Assembly (NCBI GenBank): GCA_002189035.1
Contig: CM007992.1
Span: 992,001 to 1,056,000, forward strand
Length of the DNA: 64,000 bases
DNA from: Utricularia gibba
Taxonomy: Eukaryota; Streptophyta; Magnoliopsida; Lamiales; Lentibulariaceae
Direction: 5' to 3'
This document shows, in pieces, positions 41,990-55,078 of this stretch. Both the position numbers and the translations under genes were made by a program. Each line of letters opens with the position of its first letter. Within the stretch, counting starts at the first letter, position 1. The notes under the pieces are model-generated. The model was not told the DNA's origin, did no database searches, and saw only the letters and a list, made by a program, of their open reading frames with translations.

Positions 41990-42192
41990 TCTTCTCGAAG
42001 GAGGAAGGAGTCAAGAGTGCAGGCGCCAAATGCTGAGGAATGAACAAAACTGCCGTGAGGACGAAAGTGAGACCGCACCACACACAGCAATTTGTAAGGA
42101 GTAAACGATTTCGTACACACAAAACTCTTATATTTTTCTTTTTTTAATGTTAATAAGTAATTTATATTTTGCGTTAGACTTCAATTTCGTCA

Positions 42193-42197
42193 GCGGG

Positions 42198-42240
<43 letters not shown>

Positions 42241-42265
42241 GCGTGTTCGATCCACGCTCACCGCA
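42193..42265 (+). tRNA. tRNA-Phe (GAA)
   Basis: A 73-base cloverleaf beginning GCGGGGATAGCTCAG, with A box TAGCTCAGTTGG, anticodon loop ACTGAAGAT (anticodon GAA), B box GTTCGATCC and discriminator A. There is no intron and no encoded CCA. The T-rich stretch just downstream (TTCTTTTT) can act as the Pol III terminator. It sits between the divergent starts of the MATE gene and the 3' end of the kinase gene. Confidence 0.97.
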
Positions 42266-42731
42266 TTCTTTTTGTCCTTTTTTCAATTTGGAAAACTTTA
42301 AAAAAATGAACTGTTTTTATCCCCTTTTATATTCCTTTTTCGGATGCGTTTGCATTTCAAAAATTGATATGACAAAAAATACTATCTTTGCAGAAATTAT
42401 AATCAATATTTAAATGGAATCAAAGAAATTGAGAAAATAAAATATTCCCAATATAATAATTAAAAAATATTAAATTATCTCAATTCTTCCCTTCAATTTA
42501 ATTTCAAATATTTAAAATCTTCAAAATAAACAACATTTACCGACTAACAAATAACAAATGGGCTATGGAGCTGACCAAAGCTATTGGGTAGCACATGCTC
42601 AGTCACCTTCAGCTATACTAAAATCCACGTGTCATAATAATTACAGGCGCATGCTTAATTGAAAACCAGCGCTGTTCTGAGCAAACATTCAACGGGGAAG
42701 ACAACCCACCTCAACCGTCACGGCTTGTCCA
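42266..42731. other. AT-rich spacer, tRNA to kinase 3' end
   Basis: AT-rich for 300 bases, then likely 3' UTR of the kinase gene. No further gene is seen. Confidence 0.5.
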
Positions 42732-44502
42732 CTAGAAGAAGTCGAACTCCAGATATCTCTCACCTTTCTGCTCCGTCCCGGCGGCGGATGGCGGCAGCAT
42801 CGCCGCGAAGCGCTCGTAGTCCACCGGCTTCGGAACATCCGGCGGCGTGGCGCAACGTATCAGCGCCCAATTCACGCCCTCGAAGAAGGGGTGCTGTTTG
42901 ATCTCCGTCGCACCTCGTTTGTACGCGAGGCGATGCTGAGGCTCCTTCACCAGCAGTCCCCGGATCAAATCTCTTGCGGCGAAGCTGACGACGGGGGATT
43001 CCGGGAAGCGGAGTGGCTGCCCTACGACGTTGAACAGAGTGGCTCTGTTTCCTGATCCTTTGAACGGAGTCTTGCCAAACAACAGCTCGAAGAGGAAGAT
43101 TCCGAACGTCCACCAGTCGACTGCGCTTCCGTGGCCTTCGCCTTTGATGATCTCCGGAGCGAGATACTCGTGCGTTCCGACAAAGGACATCGATCTGGCA
43201 TTGCTCGGTTCAGCTACGAGCTCCGGCAATGGGGTGACTTGGTTGCCCAGCTCGACCTTGGCTTTTCTTTCCTTTTTGGGCTTTTTGGAGAAGAGGCCGG
43301 ATGAGAAGCAGGTCGTCGGAGCTATACACGACGGCTCGATGCAGTCCGGCTGAGCACAGTACGTGGAGCTTTTCCTCTGGCCTTCAGACTCAGAGGACTG
43401 AGTTTTCACCAGAGTTGGGCTCACCGCGCAACGAAGGGACAGATCAAAGTCGGAGAGCATGATATGCCCGTCATCTCGAACAAGGATGTTCTCCGGCTTG
43501 AGATCACGGTACACAATTCCGAGCATATGCAGGTACTCAAGAGAAAGCAGCACTTCAGCAATGTAGAATCTGCAAAGAATCACCGTTCACGGCTACCCGA
43601 AGAAGAAGCTAGTTTTTTTTTTTTTAAGGTGCAGTTTCTTACCTCACAGCTTGTTCAGAGAAGCATTTCCCTGGTTGTCTCTGTCTGAGACTGTGCAGGT
43701 CTCCTCCAGGACAAAACTCCATCACCAAGCACGAGAACTTGTCGGTCTCGAAATGGGCGTAGAGCGTAGGAAGAAAGGGATGATCCAGTGACTGCAGTAT
43801 CTCCCGTTCAGTCTGTGCCCGGAGGAGCTTCTTGCGGCTGGCAAGCGAAGCTTTGTCCATAACTTTCATGGCGAAGTAGCACCCGGTTCCACTCAGTTCG
43901 GCGAGATAAACACTCCCAATATCCCCACATCCTAATCGTTTCAGCAGCTTAAAGTGGTTCAATCCCAAGACACGATCACGGCTCCGGATCCCTTGGATTG
44001 CTTCCCATCTCAGGTCGTTTGCTTTGTGAGGCTTGTAGACGCTGCTGCTGAAAATGCTGCAAGCACTTTCCTCACTGATATCGCTCCCGGAGCTCCCTCG
44101 GCATGTGCTGCCGAACTCAGCCGACTCCCCTAGTTTTGCATCTTCACCAGATTTGGGAGCAGTAAGATCACTAGCCTTCGGAGACGCTGCCTTTCCCTGA
44201 TCAACAGAAATCTCAATCGAGCTTCCGCCATCCGGCGCAACCACACTTACGGTTACCGGCTCCGGCTCCGATGCATCCCCAGATGGCGTATCAGGACTTT
44301 CCGGGTCAGCATGAGGTGGCTGTGGATCTGCATTTTCCGTTAGCATTCCGGCATTCACCATCACAGGTTCCCCTGATTCTGGAGGACTGGAAGATGTCTT
44401 CAGCTCATTAGACCTCAAAATCAGATGCCCAATTGAATGGTGGGAAACAACAGTAGTATGGTGCCGTTCCAGAGGCAATCTAATGGTTGTCTTTGAAGCC
44501 AT
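42732..44502 (-). CDS. AGCVIII protein kinase, D6PK-like
   Basis: D6PK kinases phosphorylate PIN auxin carriers at the plasma membrane. Exons 43643-44502 and 42732-43569 join in phase to 565 residues. The N-terminal 180 residues are variable and Ser/Pro-rich, then [16 protein letters not shown] and [14 protein letters not shown], a block shared by the D6PK group. The kinase domain has [40 protein letters not shown] and LSDFDLSL, where DFD instead of DFG defines AGCVIII kinases. The insertion before the activation segment carries the basic patch [14 protein letters not shown] used for membrane binding. [18 protein letters not shown] and the C-terminal YLEFDFF follow. The sequence upstream of the ATG probably holds a leader intron. 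Confidence 0.92.
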
Positions 44503-46801
44503 GAATAGCAGATCGCAAATCTGGACGAGCTGGTAGCAGGAAAGACTTGTTACAATCTCATTGTGCCCTGGAGATCTTCATAATCTATGCTGCGGAAGCA
44601 GATCATGGAAATCAATCAAGAATCCCATAAAGAGCAAGCAGTGGATAAACTTGAGGAAGCTGCACGACAGATTGGAAAAGGGGAATATGAACGCAAACCA
44701 AATCAGAACACCATTAACTCAAAAGCTCAATCTCTGAGGACTGCGGGCAGCTTTCAGCAAAAAACCAGTGAAAAGGGACGGGTAATGGCAGAAATGAGAA
44801 GAATGGTGAAGCAAGCAAGGAGTTCAGCAAAGGTACTTTTTCTCCCCAGACAACAGACTAAATGATCCCAAATCCTGAAAAGGAGCAAATTGTCTGCTTA
44901 CCTGGAAAACGAAAATCATTCACAACCACCCAGCGAGAATCAATGAACACGGAGACAAAAGTAAATAGCCACTGAATCAATGACAAATGCTGCAGTTTTT
45001 ATGGTGGTGTGCTGCACTGATCCAGAAAACACAAAATTCAATGGAAAAAAAACCCAATAACCCCCCACAAACCAAAATTCAGATCTTGATCGCAATCTTA
45101 CCACAAAAAAGGAAACCCATAAACCCATAGATCCAGGATCTGAGAACTCCAAAAACATTAAAATAAAAGAAAAGAAGCCAACCTAAATGCTTCGGCACCC
45201 TAAGCGTTTCTGGGTTCGCTTCGGCAGTCAGAAAGAAGAGCATTGTGAAGAGAAAAAACTGGTCCAAACAAAACCATAATCCTTTCTGGCATAAAAGCCT
45301 GTGGCAGCAGCAACTAACAAGTGGAGGCGAGAGAATAAAGGAAGAAATTGATTAATCCACCACCAACATTAAAAAATGGGGTGGCTTCCCCATTCCCAAA
45401 TCTAGCATCCAATTTAATGAAAAATCACAACTGGGTCTGCAGCGGTCAAACTGAAAAGGCAAATGAGCCAACCAAATTTCAGCTCCCGTTCCTTTCTTCT
45501 GGATTGGTATACGGCTTAATCATTATGGAATTCCGTGTATTTATTAATCAAATAAACTTGTACCGTCACTCTGGTTTTACCTTTCACCCGTGTTTACCAC
45601 CGCCGTGATCACCACCGCTCCCGTCGCTGGGAAAAAACCCAGGTGACAGCTCCGTGTCTCATTTATGAAAACCGAACCTGCAAGTCCATAAGGACACAAC
45701 GAAAAGAAACGTCAAGATACACTTTTAGATCCCAATTTTTCCAATTTTTTCCAGTACAATTGGATTCCGCAGTTTAGTATCAATCCAGATGATCCCTTTC
45801 GTGTCTGGGGTTCACATTTAGCAGAGCTAACGGACACCATTGCCATATGACCTTCACAGTACAGTACTGTACTGCTGCTGCTGAGCGAAGGGTGGGCTCT
45901 TGTCATTCTCGTTGTTGATATGGGCCTGGCCCAAGAACGTCAACAAAATCAATATTTTAAAATTAGATTTAATACATATACTTTATTTATGGTAAATAAT
46001 TCAATCAACAAATAGTCATAAATGTTCAAGTTGTTGAGGTAATTGGTTAATAAATGAAATTGTAAGAGTAGGTAATGAATTATTAGTTATTACACTGTGC
46101 ATTGTTTAAAAAATCAGGATTTGTAAGTATAATAGTTTAGTAATGATATGATTACAGATAAAAATATATTGTATGATTTATTTTCATTGAAATTTAAAAA
46201 CATAAAATTATAAGTATTAAATATTCGAAACAATCAATATCGTATAAAAAAGAATATGAATTGTGATACGATTTAATTGTGATTGTATAGTTTTAGATTG
46301 CGAATTGTTCATAATATATATTGAATAAAATTCAAAAGAGTTACAATTTAATAGCTTTTGCTTGCTAATTAATTGTACAAACAATTTACAATATTTTTAT
46401 GGTAATCTAAACCATTGATTGGTTAGATAACAAAACTTTGGTTGTATTAAAAAATATTTTTATAAAAAATGAATTTTATCATATACGGGTAAAATGCCCC
46501 TTGTTTGTATTTTAATTTTTTTTATTGTAATTGTATTTAAATATAGGTATTTTGGTTTAATATGTTTTACATGTATAATAAAATATTTACAAAAATAATG
46601 ACAATTATTTGTTGTGAGAACATGGTGGAAGTTGAAGCCCGGCGGTGTCCATGGTGGAAGGAGTCCGTGGGTTGTCAGGGAAGGAATTTCCGTTACTGCC
46701 CTCGTGCTGCCTGCGCCTGCGCTGCCGTCGTGGACCCGATTTCGGGAAAGTCTGAGTTTGACCGGTCCTACGTTTTTTGGCTGCCGTTTCTCTTGAAAGA
46801 T
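44503..46801. other. Kinase leader/promoter, AT-rich spacer, FPS leader
   Basis: Bases 44503 to about 45650 have mixed composition and probably hold the kinase leader, a leader intron and the promoter. Bases 45930-46600 are AT-rich. From about 46610 GC rises in the presumed FPS leader. Several open frames on both strands at 46560-47216 are products of this GC-rich leader and exon 1 and are not separate genes. Confidence 0.5.
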
Positions 46802-46805
46802 ATGC

Positions 46806-49439
46806 ATGACTTCGGCTGTCAGAACAGCAAAAGCAGGCGGCACTGTGGCTGGTGTATTGAGGCGATTGTCTGTATCTCGGAGCCGGTTGTGGGCGATTTC
46901 TGGTCGGATAATTCCTGGAATCAACGCCGCCGTGGGTATGGCGAACTCGAATGTTGGAGGTGCAGATCTGAGGAGGTCGTTTATTGGGGTGTATTCGTCT
47001 CTCAAATCTGAGCTCTTGAGTGATCCTTCTTTCGAGTGGACCGATGCTTCTGTGAAATGGGTCGAGCGGGTCAGCATTATTATGTGATTTCCGATTTGTT
47101 ATGGTGTTATTGATGCTTTGCATGTTCTTTTCTAGATTGTTATGAATTCCAATGGATTTGATGATGGATATTGATTCGCTGATGCGTTTACAGAATATAC
47201 TGATTTGACACTTCATCTATCTAAGTATAATTCATAGTTGCTGTCAGGCGGAGAAAGCTACCTTCTAGTTCTACTTATGTGTAATTTTGCTTGGCAGTTG
47301 ATAATATGCACAGGAAACTGAAAGGGTTGGTAGAAAAAGTTGGAAATATTTTCAGAACTGCTCTTCTGAAGTTTGTGGTGGTCTTAGACAAGTGGATGAA
47401 TTAAGATCATGTTCCTGCTTTGTTTCTCATGATTTTTCTTATAACGATAAGGAATTAACTACAAAATGAGGAAATGGAAATCGCCATTGTTCATTGTCCC
47501 TATAACTTCCAATAGGTCTTAGCCAGTTACTGCTATTCAATTTTAGGGTGGAAAACAAACTGATGTAATATTCTCTATGTAGTCATATGTGGGGTTCCTC
47601 ATTGTGTTTTTGGTTCTAATGTGCAGATGCTGAACTACAATGTACCCGGAGGTATGGCGACCATTGCGTTCTACAACTTTGTTTTCAGCCCCTATCTGGT
47701 CTGTGATTCTGAAATGAAGTTGTACTGATGAAGCATTGTTGATCAATCATGTGTAGGAAAGTTGAATCGAGGCCTGTCAGTAGTTGAGAGCTATAGTTTA
47801 CTTAAGGAGGGAAAAGATGTATCAGAGAACGAGATTTTTCTAGGCAGTACTATTGGCTGGTGTATTGAATGGGTGGGTACAGTTTTATGTTTCTATTTTC
47901 TCTTTGTAAATTGAGCATTTTCAATTCTAGTGTCTGAGGAGCATGCATATGGGAAAAATGCAGCTCCAGGCATACTTTCTTGTGCTTGATGACATCATGG
48001 ATAACTCCCACACGCGCCGTGGCCAACCATGCTGGTTTAGAGTTCCTGAGGTTGGCTGAACTGTCAAGTTGTTTTAACCTTTCCTTTAGTTAAATCTTAA
48101 TTTTGTTGAACTTGTGATCTAGGTCGGTTTGGTTGCTGTCAATGATGGAATTCTACTTCGAAACCACATTCCAAGAATTCTCAAGAATCACTTCAGGGAA
48201 AAGCCCTATTATGTTGATTTGTTAGACTTGTTTAACGAGGTGGGATGATGGTTCAGCGATGGTGATATGGAATGCTTTACATCTTTTGAAGTTTTGAAAC
48301 TAATGCGCTTTCCATCTTCTTAGGTTGAATACCAAACTGCTTGTGGGCAGATGATTGATCTTATTTCTACCTCTGAAGGGGCAAAGGATTTGGCAAATTT
48401 TTCAGAGTCTCTGTGAGTATATAAATTCCCAAGATCCATGAATAAAAAGTTTAAGTATTCTTTTCCACTGTTTTTATAATGGACTCGTTGATATTCGGCT
48501 TGGTGTTGTGCAGCCATCGCCGAATTGTTCAATACAAGACAGCCTACTACTCTTTTTACCTTCCTGTGAGTACAGAATCAATCTCATTCAACTGTAGTTT
48601 GGTTTTCAATGTGAATTAAACTTTTCCCACCCAATTCCTCACAGGTTGCTTGTGCATTGCTAATGGCCGGTGAGAAGCTAGAGAATCATAAGAATGTGAA
48701 GGACGTGCTAATTGATATGGGAATCTACTTCCAAGTCCAGGTTAGAATGCCTTCGCTGACAGCTAGATACTATCCAGTCATATGTTTTGCCTAAACCTGC
48801 TAAATGAAAGTGTTCCACCTAGTTCAACAATCAAACCCGAGGATCACTTTGTATTCCCTACTTTTATTTTTCACTTCACATCTCATAAACATAATCAGGT
48901 ATGCCATTTCGTTGATCTTGGTGTTTTGTTTTCAGGATGATTATTTGGACTGCTATGGTGAGCCCGAGAAGATCGGGAAGGTGAGCTGAGATGTTATCAT
49001 CCCTCACTGAGTGTCATCCTCCTAGAAGTCTTCTTCGTCTCAGTTCATGGTTTCTTATCAACAGATTGGCACTGACATTGAGGATTACAAGTGCTCTTGG
49101 CTAGTGGTAAAAGCTCTGGAGCTCAGCAACGAAGAGCAGAAGAGAACAATCTACGTAAGAATCGAAAGCACACACTCAAACTTTAGGAAAAGCAAAAGAA
49201 AGATTCCAACTTGAACCCAACTGCTCATTCATTATCAGGAACACTATGGGAAGCAAAGCCCTGAAGATGTTGCAAAGATAAAGTCCCTGTACAATGAGCT
49301 GAATCTCCAAGGAGTATTTGCAGAATACGAGAGGAAGAGCTACGAGAAGCTAACTGCATCCATTGAGGCTCATCCTAGCAAGGCTGTGCAGGCAGTGCTC
49401 AAGTCCTTCCTTGCTAAGATATACAAGAGACAGAAATAA
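46806..49439 (+). CDS. FPS: Farnesyl diphosphate synthase
   Basis: Condenses dimethylallyl diphosphate with two isopentenyl diphosphates to farnesyl diphosphate, the precursor of sterols and sesquiterpenes. Eleven exons join in phase: 46806-47069, 47627-47651, 47757-47872, 47964-48050, 48123-48239, 48324-48412, 48514-48565, 48645-48740, 48936-48980, 49065-49154 and 49239-49439. The first Asp-rich motif is [13 protein letters not shown], the second [10 protein letters not shown], and the C-terminus is [10 protein letters not shown]. From the first ATG the product is 393 residues, with an Arg-rich, acid-free N-terminal extension of 44 residues that resembles a mitochondrial presequence. From the ATG at 46938 (MANSNVGG) it is 349 residues, the usual cytosolic length. 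Plant FPS1 genes are known to make both forms. An out-of-frame ATG begins four bases before the first start. Confidence 0.94.
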
Positions 49440-49617
49440 GATGAATCCAGGTAAATTTAGCTGGGAAACTTCCATTTGGACTGTGGGGCATCTCTCTTTC
49501 GTTCTTCACAGCATGTAAAACAAGCTTGTTTGCCATTTTTGTTGCTTCTGCTTCTTCAGAGCATGTCCATGATGTTGGCCATGGATCTGATGCATGGCAC
49601 CTGCTGGTTATGTTGTT

Positions 49618-51099
49618 TCACTGTTTAATAAAATCAGGTTGGTTTGTGATGGATCTGACCCATGCCCATTCGTGGTCTTTGGTGTTCACCACGTTCTTTG
49701 CACGCGCCACCTCCTCCACCGGAATGTAAGCGTATACTCCGTTGATCCGCCCACTAACAAAGCCTGTGTACCCGGCCATCGCGCCGTGGACGGCGGAGTG
49801 AGCAAGAAGTGTGCAATATAAATTATCGATGGCGTTCGCCGGAACGGCGCGTATCATATACGTCGGATCGATGTATTTCACCGTGAAAAGCTCTTTGCCG
49901 TGCTCCCTTTTCCACCATTTCTTCAATTCGGATCTCAGCCACGCGCCGACGTCGAGGAAAATGGGGTTCCCGGATTCGTCCTTCTCCTGAACATTCCCTT
50001 CCTCTGTTTTCGGAATGACATCCTGGCCGGCGCCCTCCGCCACTACCACGACGGCGTGGCCATAATCCTTCAAGCGGCTGTCGAGGAACTCGAAAAGTCC
50101 GCCGCCGCCTTCGAGGTAGAAATCGATCTCCGGGATTAAACAGCAATCGACGTCACGGCTGCTGAGGGTTGCGTGCAGAGCGATGTGGCCGGAGCTCCGG
50201 CCCATCAGTTTCACTAATCCGATTCCATTGACGGCGCTCTCGGCTTCCGTGTGGGCGGCGCTGATTGCCTGTTGGGCTATCTCCACTGCGGTTTCGAACC
50301 CGAATGATTTGTCGATTATCCCCACATCGTTGTCCACCGTCTTCGGTATCCCAGCAACGGCGATGTTTAGTTTCCGGCGAGTTATCTCGCCGCATATTTC
50401 CAGCATTCCTCTCATTGTTCCATCTCCTCCGATTATATACACCTGCAGTCCGGCACAAACAACCCATCACTCACAAACCTCAAACGAATGAAAAGAAATT
50501 CACAAACTCTAGGGATCTCAAAAGCACCTGGTTGTATCCACGGTCCAGAATCCCATCAACTATCTTGTGAAGATCAAAACCTCCTCTAGAAGTTTCTAAA
50601 ACAGTCCCACCTCTTTTGTGCCAACTATGAACCATTTTAGGATCAAGCTCCACCGCCTCGCCGGAGTAAAACCCCGGAAACCAGCCCGGATACCGAATAT
50701 CTCACGGACGCCATAGAGATCCCACAGCCCAACCACAAGCTCTCTGATGACAGTGTTCATGCCGGGGCAAAGACCGCCGCACGTGACTATCGCGGCCCTC
50801 ACGTGACTCCCCTGAAAGCACACCCGCCGCCTTGGCCCCGCGCGGCAGTACGCGTAGTGAGGCGGTGCCGGAGCACCGACGTCATGGAGAATGTGGCGGA
50901 GGACGACCTCGGAAGAGGCGACGTAGAACTCGGAGGCAGGATGGAAAAATGGATTGTTTTCGAGAGGATTTAGGTGGGTTTGGAGATCGGGGAAGTGATC
51001 GGAAAGATGAGGGAGTCGCCGGAGTATGAAGCTTCCGATGCCGAGGTCACCCTCCTGGACTGTTATCGCCATTTCTTCCTGCTTGCTATTTTTGCGCAT
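49618..51099 (-). CDS. ATP-dependent 6-phosphofructokinase, plant cytosolic (PFK3-like) type
   Basis: Phosphorylates fructose 6-phosphate in glycolysis. Exon 1 is 50528-51099 and exon 2 is 49618-50442, with an 85-base intron. Motifs are [28 protein letters not shown], the catalytic [22 protein letters not shown], and [19 protein letters not shown] near the end. The literal exon 1 frame breaks in the AAAACCCC block 50668-50675. One added base restores [15 protein letters not shown] and leads in phase into exon 2, for about 465 residues. Without it the protein would be truncated before the ATP-binding GGDGT. Two ATGs are possible (51099 and 51072); no plastid transit peptide is evident. It converges on FPS with 178 bases between the stops. 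Confidence 0.9.
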
Positions 51100-53310
51100 C
51101 CTTGGGATTTTGACCTTTGTAGGCTAATAGTTGCTACGTGGCAGTGTCAGATTGTGACACGTCGATGACACGTGGTAAGCGAGAAGGGGTGACGGGAGCC
51201 ACGCTTTTTTTAAAAAAACTTCTAGAAAAATTATTTTTGTATTAATAGGAAATTGAATTATATTAAAAATAAAATTACAGGTCACGTGAAAGGAAAAAAA
51301 TTAATAAATTACTGAAAAAATCCCTAATATTAATGACTTTGACTTGAAAAAGCATTTTATAAATACAAAATAAAATACAAATCAATAAAATTTTTTAAAG
51401 ATATCTCATGTTCCATGTGGCAAAAGATTGGATTTTTGTGATTCAAATTTAACATTTTAATGCACATTTGATAGGGTAAATTGATTAATTACTTAATTAA
51501 ATTAGTTGCTTTGAATATAAATATGAATTATACAGTTATAATTGAAAATTCATTTGATAAATGTATGTTTTAAGTAGTGTGTTTGATGTATTTATAAGTA
51601 TTTTACAAATCACATATATATTGTAGAATATATTTATTAAATATGCATTGTTTTGATGGGCACATCATTAGGTCATGTTTGATAAATAAATTTAGAAGAC
51701 TAAACTCATGGGTTTATGAATGAAGTGATCAATATGTTGGTTTTAGTAAATATGATGACTTTTCTAAATTCCAAGAAATCGGGGAAATGTCATGACCCAA
51801 ATTTTTATTATACCATATTGGTTGTTTTAAATACTTAATCTTTATAATTTTAAATTTTTTTATTTTAAAGAAAAATATTCATACAAAATTAAAATGAAAG
51901 GAACCTTCTATTTAAATGTATATTATTTTTCATTCGTAATCAATATAATATATCATCATTAGATTTATGACTTTATATCATTATATAAATTCATTTTTAT
52001 TTTAATTTTTCTGAACCCTTATAAAATGAGTGATTAATGATTTATTCCAATCCCTCTAATTTGTACTTTTTTATCATCCTTTTCTAGTGCTATTTTACGA
52101 CGATATCTATCAACTCCGTGGTTTTTCCATTCTACGATGATTTTCACGTAAAAATCTATGTATTCCTTTATTTCTGTTAATCACATTACACAACCCATAA
52201 AGGCTAAAACCTTAGCCGGATATATCATACCCAGGCGTATTCTTAATCCGAAAATCAATCTCTGACCCCATACCATATACCGATTTTCAACCACAATACC
52301 CTTAAATTTTTGAACCTTGGAATTCGAAATGCTTGAATATAATTTTTTTGGTAATATTTTCCTTAATTTGTAGTTATGACAAGGTTTACGGAGTTTTGAT
52401 TTTTAAGAAAATAGAATAACGAAGAAATAATTATCAGAAATTGAAATTAATAATAAAGCGAAGCATCTCGAGGCTGCGTCCCATGGCCTCCAAAGCCTAC
52501 ATTTTTTGTCCTAAATCCGAGCGAGGGATAGAGGTTTCTTGTTAATCGTTTACAGGAAAAAGGTCAGCACAGTCGTCTGAATCTCGCTCATTTTCAGTGT
52601 TTTCATCCGATTCGTTTCCGGTGGAGGAGTAGTTGCCTGCCGTCACGCAATTTGGGGTTTTTTATGTGGATTTCTGGTCCGTACAACTTGAAGCTTGGAG
52701 GTGAGTAAGGTTGAGCCGAATTGACGTTCGTGAAAGATTTGGAGGGTTATAGTGTAGATCTAGGTGAGGATTTTGAATTCTGCTGCCTTTTGTATTTTAA
52801 CTTTTTAGTATTTTTGATTGTTTGTGGGTCGTCGTGGAAATTGGTGAACCTTGATTTTTATGTGTTTTTGTAACCATTTTTGCCGTCTGAAAAGCTTAAA
52901 TGTTGTTATAGAGGAAGGAAATGAACACAAATCTTACACGTTTGACTATTTTTTGATTGTCCTCTTTTTAAACGGGAGTTTGTGATTTCATTTCCCTGTG
53001 TCTCTGAAATATTGCAAGATCAGACGTTTAAAAATTCTTTGGTGTGTGATACAAGTGATTTTTTAAAGTAGCCGTTTCAAGTAACACTGAACACAGGGGC
53101 ATTCCATGGTAGCACCACCTAGATTTGATTTCGTTCTCAATCACCCGATGTTTTCCGAGAGAAAGCTGTTATCTTTCTATGTATGTTCCTTCATTCTATA
53201 AGCATCGTTTAGTCACGAAAAAGTGCATTTTTCATCCAAGCATGTCGAGTCAAATTTTATTGTTTGTCTTATTATTGTGTTTCTATTTTTCTTCGATAGA
53301 TTGATGAATT
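51100..53310. other. AT-rich intergenic DNA and PHL7-like leader with intron
   Basis: Bases 51200-52440 are AT-rich with no coding signal. From about 52450 a leader for the MYB-CC gene begins. A leader intron at 52701-53299 is inferred from a GGAG/GTGAGT donor and a CGATAG acceptor just before the ATG at 53311. Confidence 0.55.
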
Positions 53311-55078
53311 ATGCATCAGCCCAACGCAGTGCCTAATCCAAGCTTGGTGAACACCAGTCCAGGTCTCCTACATCCGACAGTAGACTGTGGAACTAATGCT
53401 ATGGATCCTGCAGCTGGGTCCAATGGTGCAAACAGCAACCGTAACTCTGCATCCAAACAGCGACTACGCTGGACACATGACCTTCATGAACGATTTGTTG
53501 ATGCTGTATCACAGCTTGGTGGGCCAGACAGTGAGTTATATTCTGTAAACTGCTCTTGTGATGAAAAAAGGCTCGATTCCTTTCCACTGTGAATGTGGTA
53601 GAGAGGATAACTTGAAACAGCCTGTCTACTGGTTTTCATAACAGGAGTTAGTTTTATCAGAATTCGAGTTCTGGACACACCCGAACTGTCGGTTTCAGTT
53701 TTTTCGGTTTCAGGGGGGTGGGGTGGGTGTGGGCTGAGGTTTCCATTTGTATCTAGTAGCAGTTATAAATTTAGACATCTACGTTGCAGGCACCTTTGAT
53801 GCATGCATCTAAGAGTGTCCGCGAGAGATAGGCACTGGCATGATAGATTTATGATATTTTATTCTCCTTGCAGGAGCTACTCCTAAAGGTGTGCTTAGAA
53901 TTATGGGCGTTCAAGGGCTTACTATTTACCATGTGAAGAGTCACTTGCAGGTACTCATGCTAGAAATCCCTCATGTTTTACGTCTATGCCTGCACTAATT
54001 TCCTAGTTGTGAACAGAAGTATCGACTTGCAAAGTACCTTCCAGATTCTGCATCCGAAGGTTGGTTTCTCAACTGCCTCAGTTGATTTTCTATCAATGCA
54101 TCTGATTTTTTTCCCTTTTTTGGTCCTTCAAGGAAAAAATCCAGACAAATTAGAATCTGGGGATGTGCTTTCTGCACTTGATGGTTCATCGTAAGTGGTA
54201 TTTCTTTCTCAAACTTTTCCGATCCTCCTGTGTCTTCTTTCGCCATGGACTTTCTGTGCACCGTTTTCCATCAACAACTTGTATGATGTCCCCCATCTAA
54301 GTTCCCTGTTCCCATCCTAGCCCTGTGTATGCCATTATAATCTTTGAAGGCTAACTTGTTGTTTCTTTGGGTAGTGGAATGCAAATAACTGAGGCCCTCA
54401 AACTGCAGATGGAGGTTCAAAAGCGGCTGCATGAACAATTGGAGGTACACATCTTAACCACCATTATACGTTGTATAGAATAAACAGATCTTTGTGATAG
54501 TCATGCCATTAATTCGCACTTTTCCCATTGAAGCTGTCATTACATTATGAGTCGAAGTGTAAGGATCAAAAGTTCGTCCTTTCTTTAATCTGCACCATGT
54601 CAGATGAAGGATATCACATTCATTTTAAGATTGCTTGAACTTCTAGCTGGAAAATTTCTGTATAATGACTTCTTTATATCGCATTCTCAAGGTACAAAGG
54701 CAGCTACAGTTGCGCATTGAAGCTCAAGGAAAGTACCTAAAGAAGATAATTGAAGAACAACAACGCCTCAGTGGAGTCCTCTCCGAAGCACCAGGTTTAG
54801 GGGCGGATACAGGTCCCCTCGATCCTGAAAACATGGATCCACCAACCCCTGTGCCAACATCTGAATCCCCTCCCATGGACAACCCTCCCAAAGAGCTTGC
54901 CCCTGGTCAGAGTAGCCATTCTGTGGAAGAATCCTTCCTACAGCATGAACCTCTAACCTCTGATTCCGATACCCCAACCGCTAGGCCAGCAAAAAAGCAA
55001 CGCTCAAGCAACGATTCATCATTCAGCAAGCCGTGTATGGCTCCTACAAACAGCATACTGGAATCTAGCCTAAGCTGA
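53311..55078 (+). CDS. MYB-CC transcription factor, PHL7-like (PHR1-LIKE)
   Basis: MYB-CC factors bind P1BS-type sites; PHR1 relatives govern phosphate-starvation responses. Six exons: 53311-53530, 53874-53950, 54017-54059, 54133-54190, 54375-54444 and 54692-55078, giving 284 residues in phase. The single MYB (GARP) repeat spans about residues 47-105: KQRLRWTHDLHERFVDAVSQ, GGPDRATPKGVLRIMGVQGL, TIYHVKSHLQKYRLAKYLPD. The coiled coil follows (ITEALKLQMEVQKRLHEQLE, VQRQLQLRIEAQGKYLKKII, EEQQRLSG). The C-terminal half is Pro/Ser-rich with a small basic patch (PAKKQR). The N-terminal order (short leader, MYB, CC) and the text KYLPDSASEGKNPDKLESGD fit PHL7 best. Confidence 0.92.

Noticed and set aside
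46460-47216. Several long minus-strand frames over the FPS leader and exon 1
   Set aside because: Antisense shadows of a GC-rich first exon; no domain and no splice support.
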